A stretch of 6,825 nucleotides of DNA from Flavobacterium sp. (GTDB taxonomy: Bacteria > Bacteroidota > Bacteroidia > Flavobacteriales > Flavobacteriaceae), in NCBI GenBank assembly GCA_024709705.1, contig JANJWE010000283.1, positions 1 through 6,825 on the forward strand, read 5' to 3'. A program made the translations under genes and the position numbers. The notes under the pieces were generated by a model that was given only the letters and a program-made list of their open reading frames with translations, was not told where the DNA came from and ran no database searches. This document shows positions 1-6,253 of the stretch, one piece after another; the stretch's first letter is position 1, and each line of letters starts with the position of its first letter.

Positions 1-2898
1 GGTATATTTTTTACCTTTTGGTAATACCTCTTCCCCTAAGTCATTCATCACACCTTGAGAAGTTTTGCCGTTAACAATGGTAAACAATTTGTCAACTAAT
101 TTGTCTTTCAATTCATTGAACTTCACTTCAAATTCCATTTCAAGAGAAGCCAAATCATCTTTATCTTTTGTTCGCTTACGCTTATCTTTTACGGCTCTTG
201 CAAATAATTTTTTATCTAAGACAACACCATGTAATGACGGAGAAGCTTTTAAAGAAGCATCTTTTACATCACCGGCTTTGTCACCGAAAATCGCACGTAA
301 TAATTTTTCCTCCGGAGTTGGATCGGATTCTCCTTTTGGAGTAATCTTTCCGATAAGAATATCGCCGGGTTTTACTTCAGCACCAATTCTAATCATTCCG
401 TTTTCATCCAAATCTTTGGTAGCTTCTTCAGAAACGTTTGGAATGTCATTGGTTAACTCTTCGTTACCCAATTTGGTATCTCGAACTTCCAATGAATAAT
501 CATCAATGTGGATTGATGTGAAAATATCATCACGAACTACCTTTTCAGATATTACAATCGCATCCTCGAAGTTGTAACCCTTCCAAGGCATGAATGCAAC
601 TTTAAGGTTTCTACCGATAGCTAATTCACCGTTTTGAGTAGCATATCCTTCACAAAGTACTTGACCTTTGGTAACTCTATCCCCTTTTCTTACAATAGGT
701 TTTAGGTTGATACAGGTACTTTGATTCGTTTTTTGGAATTTAATCAATTGGTAGGTTTTGTCATCAGAATCAAAACTCACCATTCTTTCTGCATCAGTAC
801 GATCGTACTTGATGGTGATTTTTTCAGAATCAACATACTCCACTACTCCATTTCCTTCAGCATTTATTAACACTCTGGAATCAGAAGCAACTTGTCTTTC
901 TAAACCGGTTCCTACAATGGGTGATTCAGGTCGTAATAATGGTACGGCCTGACGCATCATGTTTGATCCCATCAAAGCACGGTTCGCATCATCATGTTCT
1001 AAGAACGGAATCAATGAAGCGGAAATAGAGGCAATTTGGTTTGGTGCAACGTCGGTGTAATGAACCACATTTGGTTCTACTACCGGGAAGTCACCTTCTT
1101 CACGGGCAATTACTTTATCGGCAGTAATTTTTCCGCTATTGTCCATTTCAATGTTTGCCTGAGCAATCATTTTTCCTTCTTCTTCTTCTGCACTTAAATA
1201 GATAGGTTCAGAAGTCAAATCTACAACTCCATTGGTTACTTTACGATAAGGTGTTTCAATGAATCCCATACCGTTAACCTTGGCATATACCCCTAAAGAG
1301 GAGATCAAACCAATGTTTGGACCCTCAGGAGTTTCAATCGGACATAAACGACCGTAATGTGTATAGTGAACGTCACGCACCTCAAATCCGGCTCTTTCTC
1401 TCGAAAGACCTCCTGGTCCTAGTGCAGACAATCTTCTTTTGTGTGTAATCTCAGCCAATGGATTGGTTTGATCCATAAATTGAGATAATTGGTTGGTACC
1501 AAAGAAAGAGTTGATAACCGATGATAATGTTTTGGCATTAATCAAATCGATAGGCGTAAATACCTCATTATCTCTCACGTTCATTCTTTCGCGGATGGTT
1601 CTGGCCATACGAGCCAAACCTACACCAAATTGTGCAGAAAGTTGTTCACCAACTGTTCTAACACGACGGTTTGAAAGGTGATCAATATCATCAATCTCAG
1701 CTTTAGAGTTGATTAATTCGATCAAATATTTAACAATAGTTATGATATCCTCTTTGGTCAATACTTGTTTTTCCATTGGGATATCCAAACCTAGTTTTTT
1801 GTTCATTCTGTAACGACCTACTTCACCTAAATTGTAACGTTGATCTGAGAAGAACAATTTATCTATGATACCACGAGCGGTTTCCTCATCAGGCGGTTCT
1901 GCATTACGCAACTGACGGTAAATATGCTCAACGGCTTCTTTTTCTGAGTTGGTTGGATCTTTTTGTAACGTATTGTGGATAATCGCATAATCGGCTTGGT
2001 TATTATCCTCTTTGTGTAACAAAATAGATTTCACATTAGAATCGATGATTTCCTCAACATTATCTTTATCGATAATAGTATCACGATCTAAGATGATTTC
2101 GTTTCTTTCAATAGAAACTACTTCACCTGTATCTTCATCTACGAAATCTTCATGCCATGTATTCAAAACACGGGCTGCTAATTTACGTCCGATGTATTTT
2201 TTTAGTCCTGTTTTAGATACTTTAATTTCTTCGGCAAGGTCAAAGATTTCAAGAATATCTTTATCTCTTTCAAAACCGATTGCACGGAATAAAGTAGTTA
2301 CAGGTAATTTTTTCTTTCTATCAATGTACGCATACATTACGTTATTGATATCGGTAGCAAATTCTATCCATGAACCTTTAAAAGGAATAACACGGGCAGA
2401 ATAAAGTTTAGTTCCATTGGCGTGGAAAGATTGGCCAAAGAAAACTCCCGGAGAACGATGCAATTGAGAAACGACCACTCGCTCTGCTCCATTGATTACA
2501 AATGTACCACTTGGAGTCATGTAGGGAATAGTTCCTAAATAAACATCTTGTACAATAGTTTCAAAATCTTCGTGTTCCGGATCGGTACAATACAATTTCA
2601 ATCTCGCTTTAAGAGGCACACTGTAAGTTAAACCTCTTTCTATACATTCTTGTATAGAGTATCTTGGCGGATCTACGAAATAGTCTAAAAATTCGAGTAC
2701 AAAGTTGTTTCTTGTATCGGTGATTGGAAAATTTTCCATGAAGGTGTTGTATAGACCTTCGTTGCCTCTTTCGTCTGACTTCGTCTCTAATTGGAAGAAA
2801 TCTTTAAAAGACTTAACCTGAATATCCAAAAAGTCTGGATATTGGGGTATATTCTTAGTTGAGGCAAAATTCAATCTTTCAGTCTGATTTGTTATCAT
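1..2898 (-). CDS. rpoB: DNA-directed RNA polymerase subunit beta (partial, C-terminus beyond left edge)
   Basis: Beta subunit of RNA polymerase, which with beta' forms the catalytic core and carries the rifampicin pocket. The frame starts at ATG 2898 ([13 protein letters not shown]) and stays open to position 1, giving 966 residues. Flavobacterial RpoB is roughly 1,270 residues, so about 300 C-terminal residues are missing, including the region expected to carry the two NTP-binding lysines (E. coli K1065/K1073) and the C-terminal clamp. Visible landmarks are HRSPGVFF from residue 147, the rifampicin region with LSQFMDQ ending near 477, [11 protein letters not shown] near 487-497, IETPEGP at 521-527, and [12 protein letters not shown] with the acidic pair E778/D779. 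Most of the gene was translated line by line and no stop or frameshift appeared. The leader has no Shine-Dalgarno sequence. The gene lies 268 bp downstream of rplL, behind a terminator-like hairpin, so its level may be set separately. rpoC is expected next, outside the window. Identity is certain. Confidence 0.99.
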   Translation of the reverse strand, partial: MITNQTERLNFASTKNIPQYPDFLDIQVKSFKDFFQLETKSDERGNEGLYNTFMENFPITDTRNNFVLEFLDYFVDPPRYSIQECIERGLTYSVPLKARLKLYCTDPEHEDFETIVQDVYLGTIPYMTPSGTFVINGAERVVVSQLHRSPGVFFGQSFHANGTKLYSARVIPFKGSWIEFATDINNVMYAYIDRKKKLPVTTLFRAIGFERDKDILEIFDLAEEIKVSKTGLKKYIGRKLAARVLNTWHEDFVDEDTGEVVSIERNEIILDRDTIIDKDNVEEIIDSNVKSILLHKEDNNQADYAIIHNTLQKDPTNSEKEAVEHIYRQLRNAEPPDEETARGIIDKLFFSDQRYNLGEVGRYRMNKKLGLDIPMEKQVLTKEDIITIVKYLIELINSKAEIDDIDHLSNRRVRTVGEQLSAQFGVGLARMARTIRERMNVRDNEVFTPIDLINAKTLSSVINSFFGTNQLSQFMDQTNPLAEITHKRRLSALGPGGLSRERAGFEVRDVHYTHYGRLCPIETPEGPNIGLISSLGVYAKVNGMGFIETPYRKVTNGVVDLTSEPIYLSAEEEEGKMIAQANIEMDNSGKITADKVIAREEGDFPVVEPNVVHYTDVAPNQIASISASLIPFLEHDDANRALMGSNMMRQAVPLLRPESPIVGTGLERQVASDSRVLINAEGNGVVEYVDSEKITIKYDRTDAERMVSFDSDDKTYQLIKFQKTNQSTCINLKPIVRKGDRVTKGQVLCEGYATQNGELAIGRNLKVAFMPWKGYNFEDAIVISEKVVRDDIFTSIHIDDYSLEVRDTKLGNEELTNDIPNVSEEATKDLDENGMIRIGAEVKPGDILIGKITPKGESDPTPEEKLLRAIFGDKAGDVKDASLKASPSLHGVVLDKKLFARAVKDKRKRTKDKDDLASLEMEFEVKFNELKDKLVDKLFTIVNGKTSQGVMNDLGEEVLPKGKKYT
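1420..1500 (-). other. rpoB: Rifampicin-resistance-determining region of rpoB, sensitive-type residues
   Basis: This part of rpoB encodes about residues 467-493 and aligns without gaps to E. coli cluster I with an offset of 40. The residues most often altered in resistant mutants are the sensitive type: D476 (E. coli D516), H486 (H526) and S491 (S531). V152 in the N-terminal HRSPGVFF motif also matches E. coli V146. This predicts a rifampicin-sensitive polymerase. That is an inference from sequence only and says nothing about uptake or drug modification. Confidence 0.9.
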
Positions 2899-3042
2899 CA
2901 ATGGACAAAATTTTGATTAAAAAAAAGTAATTTGTTGTGTGAATACACTGTTTAATGAATACTTTCTTTATTAAAATCGATACATCTCTTTAGCGGTTGG
3001 GTTATACAAACACGGATGCTAATTTCTTCGTAGCGATGATAA

Positions 3043-3106
3043 ATTTTTTTCGTATATTAAACTAATATGATAATAAAACTGGATATAATTTTATTATACG
3101 AAAAAT
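3043..3106 (-). repeat. AT-rich nested inverted repeat in the rplL-rpoB gap
   Basis: Two overlapping dyads are seen directly. The outer one pairs 3046-3056 with 3095-3105 (TTTTTCGTATA against TATACGAAAAA), 11 perfect base pairs. The inner one pairs 3070-3078 with 3089-3097, 9 perfect base pairs with a 10-nt loop. They share bases 3095-3097, so the two stems compete at that edge. The minus-strand U run of the neighbouring terminator (3101-3105) is one arm of the outer dyad. Function is unknown. It could be a leader-RNA structure of the rpoB message, a protein-binding dyad, or a chance result of AT-richness. It has only two G:C pairs, both in the outer stem, so the structure would be weak. Confidence 0.4.
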
Positions 3107-3143
3107 GGTTTAGGTCTTTGAGGGTTAACTCAAGACCTAAACC
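3101..3143 (-). terminator. Intrinsic terminator or attenuator between rplL and rpoB
   Basis: Read on the minus strand, the hairpin begins 23 nt after the rplL stop codon. Its arms are 3143-3129 and 3122-3107: 12 perfect pairs (GGTTTAGGTCTT with AAGACCTAAACC), then a one-base bulge and three more pairs around a 6-nt loop. It is followed by ATTTTTCG, a five-residue U run. On the plus strand no T run follows, so it acts only in the direction of the operon. In E. coli a partial terminator at the same place lowers transcription into rpoBC relative to the ribosomal genes. The same role is inferred here. How much readthrough occurs cannot be judged from sequence. Confidence 0.8.
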
Positions 3144-3166
3144 TAGTTCTTAAAACTTAAGTTAGC

Positions 3167-3544
3167 TTATTTAAGCTCAACTACAGCTCCAGCCTCTTCT
3201 AAAGATTTTTTAAGACCTTCAGCCTCGTCTTTAGAAACTGCTTCTTTAACATTTGCAGGAGCAGCATCAACTAAATCTTTAGCTTCTTTAAGACCTAAAC
3301 CAGTTAATTCTTTAACTGCTTTTACTACTGCTAATTTAGAAGCACCAGCGTCTTTCAATACTACTGTGAATTCAGTTTGCTCTTCAGCAGCAGCTACATC
3401 ACCACCACCAACAGCTGGACCAGCTACTACAGCAGCAGCTGCAGGCTCAATACCATACTCATCTTTTAAAATTGTTGCTAATTCGTTAACTTCTTTAACT
3501 GTTAAGTTAACTAATTGTTCTGCGAATTGTTTCAAATCTGCCAT
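3167..3544 (-). CDS. rplL: 50S ribosomal protein L7/L12 (bL12)
   Basis: Stalk protein present in several dimers per ribosome. It recruits translational GTPases (EF-Tu, EF-G, IF2) and stimulates their GTP hydrolysis. The product is 125 residues, a usual length. Residues 1-32 are the N-terminal dimerisation domain that binds L10. Residues 33-54 are the flexible Ala/Gly/Val-rich hinge ([20 protein letters not shown]). Residues 55-125 are the globular factor-binding domain with the conserved [19 protein letters not shown] segment. The start ATG at 3544 follows an A-rich leader (ATAGAAAAA) without a Shine-Dalgarno sequence. The gene lies 62 bp after rplJ, the second-longest gap in the ribosomal part of the cluster, and is followed by a terminator-type hairpin. 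Both fit the need for more L7/L12 than L10. Identity is certain. Confidence 0.99.
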   Translation of the reverse strand: MADLKQFAEQLVNLTVKEVNELATILKDEYGIEPAAAAVVAGPAVGGGDVAAAEEQTEFTVVLKDAGASKLAVVKAVKELTGLGLKEAKDLVDAAPANVKEAVSKDEAEGLKKSLEEAGAVVELK

Positions 3545-3605
3545 TTTTTCTATCGATTTAAATAGTTTGTAAAATATAATTTATTAAGTGCGTTCTCGCT
3601 TTGTT

Positions 3606-3622
3606 CTTATCTTTCAGATAAG
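3606..3622 (-). promoter_or_regulatory. Small perfect hairpin across the rplJ stop codon
   Basis: On the minus strand CTTATCT-GAA-AGATAAG forms a perfect 7-bp stem with a 3-nt loop, and the rplJ stop TAA (3609-3607) lies in its 3' arm. No U run follows (the next bases are AACAAAG), so it is not an intrinsic terminator. It could mark a processing site or influence reinitiation at rplL, whose start is 62 nt further on. A stem this short can also arise by chance and may be dissolved by ribosomes finishing rplJ. Confidence 0.35.
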
Positions 3623-4122
3623 GTTTTAACAATACCTGCAATTTTTCCTCCACCTGATTTAAGTGCAGAAACCACATTTTTAGCAGGCGATTGTAAAATT
3701 CCGATGATTTCTCCAATAACCTCTTCTTTTGATTTAAGAGCTACAAGTGCATCCAATTGGTTATCACCAATAAATACTGCTTGATGAATGTAAGCTCCTT
3801 TTAAGATTGGTTTATCAGATTTTTTACGAAACTCTTTAATAATCTTTGCAGGAGCATTTCCGTTCTCTGCAATCAATATTGAAGTATTTCCTTTTAATAT
3901 TGAAGGTAAATCTCCATAATCATTTTCTGAAGCTTGCATAGCTTTCTCCAACAAAGTGTTTTTAACCACATTCAATTGAATACCCGCTTTAAAGCAAGCT
4001 CTTCTTAGATTAGAAGTTGTTTCAGCATTAAGGTTTGAGATATCTGCAATGTAGACAACATTACTATTAGCCAACTGTGCAGTTAAATCTTCAATAACTC
4101 TTGATTTTTCTTCTCTAGTCAT
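3607..4122 (-). CDS. rplJ: 50S ribosomal protein L10 (uL10)
   Basis: Base of the ribosomal stalk: the N-terminal domain binds 23S rRNA (helices 42-44) beside L11, and the C-terminal helix carries the L7/L12 dimers. The product is 171 residues, close to the usual 165-175. The N-terminal helix (MTREEKSRVIEDL) is followed by the VVYIADISNLNAE strand/turn and the conserved VVKNTLLEKA at 52-61. The C-terminal third, from about 130 (VIGEIIGILQSPAKNVVSAL), contains the amphipathic helix expected to hold L7/L12. The start ATG at 4122 is preceded by AAATAGTAAAATT, with no Shine-Dalgarno sequence. Only 22 bp separate it from rplA, too little for a long dedicated L10 leader. Any autoregulatory RNA would have to overlap the end of rplA. 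Identity is certain. Confidence 0.99.
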   Translation of the reverse strand: MTREEKSRVIEDLTAQLANSNVVYIADISNLNAETTSNLRRACFKAGIQLNVVKNTLLEKAMQASENDYGDLPSILKGNTSILIAENGNAPAKIIKEFRKKSDKPILKGAYIHQAVFIGDNQLDALVALKSKEEVIGEIIGILQSPAKNVVSALKSGGGKIAGIVKTLSER

Positions 4123-4144
4123 AATTTTACTATTTAACTACCAA

Positions 4145-4834
4145 TTAAACTGCTTTAGGGTCTAAAGCGATTGCAGGACTCATTGTACTAGATAAGTGAA
4201 TAGACTTGATATAAGTACCTTTTGCAGCCGTTGGTTTTAATTTGATTAATGTTTGAATAATTTCGTGAGCGTTGTCAACGATTTTGTCAGCTTCAAAAGA
4301 GATTCTTCCGATACCAGCATGAACGATTCCAGTTTTATCAACTTTAAAATCAATTTTACCGGCTTTAACCTCTTGAACAGCCTTAGCTACATCCATTGTA
4401 ACTGTACCTGTTTTAGGGTTTGGCATCAAACCTCTAGGACCTAAAACGCGACCTAATGGACCTAATTTACCCATAACAGCAGGCATAGTGATGATTACAT
4501 CAACATCTGTCCAACCGTCTTTTATCTTTTGTAAATAATCATCTAAACCTACATGGTCTGCACCAGCAGCTTTAGCTTCAGCTTCTTTATCAGGAGTAAC
4601 CAATGCTAGAACTCTAACATCTTTACCTGTACCATGAGGTAATGTTACTACACCTCTTACCATTTGATTTGCTTTACGAGGGTCAACACCCAAACGTACA
4701 GCAATGTCTACAGATTCGTCAAATTTTGCAGAAGCAACATTCTTTAATAATGCAGAAGCATCTTTTAAGGAATACAACTTATGTTTTTCGATTTTAGCTG
4801 CAGCTTCTTTTTGCTTTTTTGTCAATTTTGCCAT
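4145..4834 (-). CDS. rplA: 50S ribosomal protein L1 (uL1)
   Basis: Forms the mobile L1 stalk with 23S rRNA helices 76-78 and helps release E-site tRNA. In many bacteria it also represses its own operon by binding the mRNA leader. The product is 229 residues, the normal length. Domain I is built from about residues 1-65 and 160-229, and domain II from the middle. The family signature [18 protein letters not shown] lies at 128-145. The C-terminal RNA-contact segment reads SSTMSPAI, where many other phyla have STMGPG. The N-terminus is lysine-rich ([19 protein letters not shown]). The start ATG at 4834 lies 14 bp after rplK and has an A-rich leader (ATTAAAGAAAAGAC) without a Shine-Dalgarno sequence. 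It is almost certainly co-transcribed with rplK. Identity is certain. Confidence 0.99.
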   Translation of the reverse strand: MAKLTKKQKEAAAKIEKHKLYSLKDASALLKNVASAKFDESVDIAVRLGVDPRKANQMVRGVVTLPHGTGKDVRVLALVTPDKEAEAKAAGADHVGLDDYLQKIKDGWTDVDVIITMPAVMGKLGPLGRVLGPRGLMPNPKTGTVTMDVAKAVQEVKAGKIDFKVDKTGIVHAGIGRISFEADKIVDNAHEIIQTLIKLKPTAAKGTYIKSIHLSSTMSPAIALDPKAV

Positions 4835-4848
4835 GTCTTTTCTTTAAT

Positions 4849-5286
4849 TTAAAAAGGAGCAGCTCCTGTTACTGTTATACCCATAGAACGAGCCGTACCG
4901 GCTATCATGCTCATAGCAGACTCAATAGTAAATGCATTTAAATCTACCATTTTGTCTTCGGCAATTGTTCTAATTTGATCCCAAGTAACGCTAGCTACTT
5001 TTTTACGATTAGGTTGACCTGAACCTGACTTAAGCTTTGTTGCATCCAATAACTGGATTGCAGCGGGTGGAGTTTTTACAACAAAATCAAATGATTTGTC
5101 TTTGTATACCGTAATTTGTACGGGTAAAACTTTGCCGGGTTTATCTTGAGTTCTGGCATTAAATTGCTTACAAAACTCCATGATGTTAACTCCAGCAGCT
5201 CCCAAAGCAGGTCCAACCGGTGGCGAAGGATTCGCGGCACCTCCCTTAACTTGTAGTTTAACTACTTTACTAACTTCTTTAGCCAT
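4849..5286 (-). CDS. rplK: 50S ribosomal protein L11 (uL11)
   Basis: Binds the 23S rRNA GTPase-associated centre (helices 43-44), works with L7/L12 and elongation factors, is the target region of thiostrepton-type antibiotics, and is needed for RelA-type stringent sensing. The product is 145 residues, slightly longer than the 141 of E. coli, with the extra residues at the C-terminus (ending GAAPF). The N-terminal domain (1-70) has the proline-rich [16 protein letters not shown] motif (20-35), including the prolines implicated in thiostrepton and RelA function. The C-terminal rRNA-binding domain has [18 protein letters not shown] (88-105) and ends with [12 protein letters not shown]. The start ATG at 5286 follows TTTTTTAAAACACA. 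The gene begins 65 bp after nusG, and that gap could carry an L1-binding leader. Identity is certain. Confidence 0.99.
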   Translation of the reverse strand: MAKEVSKVVKLQVKGGAANPSPPVGPALGAAGVNIMEFCKQFNARTQDKPGKVLPVQITVYKDKSFDFVVKTPPAAIQLLDATKLKSGSGQPNRKKVASVTWDQIRTIAEDKMVDLNAFTIESAMSMIAGTARSMGITVTGAAPF

Positions 5287-5305
5287 TGTGTTTTAAAAAA
5301 TTTAG

Positions 5306-5331
5306 CACATCTCAATTGGAAGCAAGATGCG
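5306..5331 (-). promoter_or_regulatory. Leader hairpin upstream of rplK, possible L1-binding site
   Basis: The nusG-rplK gap contains CGCATCT and AGATGTG, which pair over 7 bp (one G-U) around a 12-nt loop. The structure ends 19 nt before the rplK start. In many bacteria L1 represses the rplKA operon by binding a short hairpin here that mimics its 23S site. Position and size fit, but I could not align it with the known L1-site consensus, so the assignment is an inference. No U run follows directly enough to make it a convincing terminator. Confidence 0.3.
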
Positions 5332-5351
5332 GTTTATAATAATGTAACAAA

Positions 5352-5903
5352 TTATACTTTTTCAACTTGCATAAAACCTAACTCTAACGGTGTTTTTCTT
5401 CCGAAAATTTTAACCATTACTTCTAGTTTACGCTTTTCTTCATTAATTTTTTCAACAGTTCCATTGAATCCATTGAAAGGTCCATCAATAACTTTGATAG
5501 TTTCTCCTAATGTAAAAGGAATATTCTGGGTGTCTGTTGTTACAGCTAATTCATCTACTTTCCCCAACATTCTGTTCACCTCTGATAATCTTAATGGCAC
5601 AGGGTCTCCACCTTTAACCTCACCTAGAAAACCAATTACACCCGTGATTGATTTAATAATATGTGGGATTTCACCTGTTAGATTTGCCTCAATCATCACA
5701 TAACCCGGAAAATAGACTTTATCTTTAGCAATTTTCTTACCATCTCTTACTTGAACCACTTTCTCTGTTGGCACAAGTACCTGAGCAATGTAATCTGATA
5801 AATTCAGGCGATTGATTTCATTTTCAATGTAAGACTTCACCTTATTTTCTTGACCACTTACGGCTCTAACAACATACCATTTCTTTAAACTACTATCAGC
5901 CAT
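5352..5903 (-). CDS. nusG: Transcription termination/antitermination protein NusG
   Basis: Universal elongation factor of the Spt5 family. The N-terminal NGN domain binds the RNA polymerase clamp, and the C-terminal KOW domain contacts Rho or ribosomal protein S10 and so links transcription to translation. The product is 183 residues, close to E. coli (181). The NGN domain covers about 6-115, with KKWYVVRAVSGQENKV at the start and the hallmark FPGYV at 65-69. The KOW domain spans about 128-183, with TLGETIKVIDGPFNGFNGTV and the closing IFGRKTPLELGFMQVEKV. There is no large insertion between the domains. The start ATG at 5903 is 8 bp after the secE stop and has no Shine-Dalgarno sequence, so translation may be coupled to secE. 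Identity is certain. Confidence 0.99.
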   Translation of the reverse strand: MADSSLKKWYVVRAVSGQENKVKSYIENEINRLNLSDYIAQVLVPTEKVVQVRDGKKIAKDKVYFPGYVMIEANLTGEIPHIIKSITGVIGFLGEVKGGDPVPLRLSEVNRMLGKVDELAVTTDTQNIPFTLGETIKVIDGPFNGFNGTVEKINEEKRKLEVMVKIFGRKTPLELGFMQVEKV

Positions 5904-5911
5904 AACAGAGA

Positions 5912-6109
5912 TTAACCTTTTATCAAATTAAAAAATCCAGATATAACTTTTCTGAAAACTTCATCTGTTCCCCAAGTTGCTAAAGAAAAAACTATAGTAA
6001 ATACTGCAACTATAATAGTGTAACGCTGTACTTCTGACCAAGGCAACCAAGTTACATTAGACTTTAGTTCTTCGAAAGCTTCTGTTATGTAATTAACAAC
6101 TTTTGTCAT
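5912..6109 (-). CDS. secE: Preprotein translocase subunit SecE
   Basis: Small clamp subunit of the SecYEG translocon in the inner membrane. The product is 65 residues with one transmembrane segment at about 31-47 (TIIVAVFTIVFSLATWG), the short single-helix form found in most bacteria. E. coli has three helices. The cytosolic amphipathic helix (YITEAFEELKSNVTW) and the conserved VTW...SEVQRYT joint match the family. I chose ATG 6109. The frame stays open upstream to 6154, but that extension would run into the tRNA gene and gives residues unlike SecE. The chosen start lies 15 nt from the tRNA 3' end, so after tRNA processing the message would have a leader of about 15 nt, A-rich (AAAAACGAATAATA) and without a Shine-Dalgarno sequence. 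Identity is certain; the start is very likely. Confidence 0.97.
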   Translation of the reverse strand: MTKVVNYITEAFEELKSNVTWLPWSEVQRYTIIVAVFTIVFSLATWGTDEVFRKVISGFFNLIKG

Positions 6110-6124
6110 TATTATTCGTTTTTG

Positions 6125-6195
6125 CACGGATGGAGAGATTCGAACTCCCATCAACGGTTTTGGAGACCGCTATTCTACCCTTGAACTACACCCGT
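6125..6195 (-). tRNA. trnW: tRNA-Trp, anticodon CCA
   Basis: A full cloverleaf of 71 nt can be built on the minus strand. The acceptor stem is ACGGGTG with CATCCGT (7 bp, one G-U), and the D arm is GTTC/GAAT with loop AAGGGTA. The anticodon stem is GCGGT/ACCGT with loop CTCCAAA, which places anticodon CCA at 6163-6161. The variable loop is TGAT, and the T arm is GGGAG/CTCTC with loop TTCGAAT. The discriminator base is G, as expected for bacterial tRNA-Trp. The 3' CCA is not encoded (CAA follows), so it must be added enzymatically. The gene sits between tuf and secE with no room for an obvious promoter of its own and is probably cut from a polycistronic transcript. Confidence 0.97.
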
Positions 6196-6200
6196 TTGTT

Positions 6201-6235
6201 AAAAGCCAGCAGAATTCGAGTGAATTCTAGCTGGC
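6201..6235 (-). terminator. Hairpin with short U run after tuf
   Basis: On the minus strand GCCAGC(T)AGAATTC pairs with GAATTCTGCTGGC over 13 bp with one bulged T (6229) and the loop ACTC (6221-6218), followed by TTTT (6204-6201). It starts 18 nt after the tuf stop codon and ends 5 nt before the mature tRNA 5' end. The shape fits an intrinsic terminator for tuf, but the U run is short, and full termination would cut off trnW-secE-nusG unless they have a promoter inside tuf. It may be a partial terminator or a processing signal. The hairpin is seen directly; the role is inferred. Confidence 0.6.
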
Positions 6236-6253
6236 CTTAAATATTTACCTAAA

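Noticed and set aside
65..499. Plus-strand open frame of 144 codons, with others at 758-952, 1493-1681 and 2012-2404
   Set aside because: They lie antisense inside rpoB, have Ser/Leu/Asn-rich compositions typical of a reverse-frame reading of a conserved gene, and have no recognisable domain.
2899..3106. A TAnnTTTG promoter for rpoB, including a TATAAT at about 3092-3097 (minus strand) and a TTTG at about 3006-3009
   Set aside because: No pair of boxes with proper spacing was found. TATAAT is not the Bacteroidota primary-sigma box and lies in the inverted repeat.
3366..3572. Plus-strand open frames over rplL (3366-3572), rplA (4253-4444) and nusG (5464-5703)
   Set aside because: Shadows of genes identified beyond doubt on the other strand. 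The Ala/Pro run in the first is the antisense of the L7/L12 hinge.
4851..4867. AGGAG-CTG-CTCCT followed by four more T residues at the end of rplK, resembling a small terminator
   Set aside because: The stem is 5 bp with a 3-nt loop, lies in the GAAPF codons, and is followed 14 bp later by rplA. It is too weak, and termination here would make no sense for the operon.
5287..5320. Possible Bacteroidota-type promoter before rplK (TAAATTTT, near TAnnTTTG, with TTG 18 bp upstream)
   Set aside because: The last G of the -7 box and one base of the -33 box are missing, and the start would fall almost on the rplK ATG. AT-rich sequence gives such matches easily.
6110..6154. Upstream extension of secE by 15 codons (MMGVRISPSVQKRII)
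   Set aside because: It runs into the tRNA-Trp gene, whose T-arm and acceptor bases would be the codons. The internal ATG at 6109 gives a normal SecE N-terminus.
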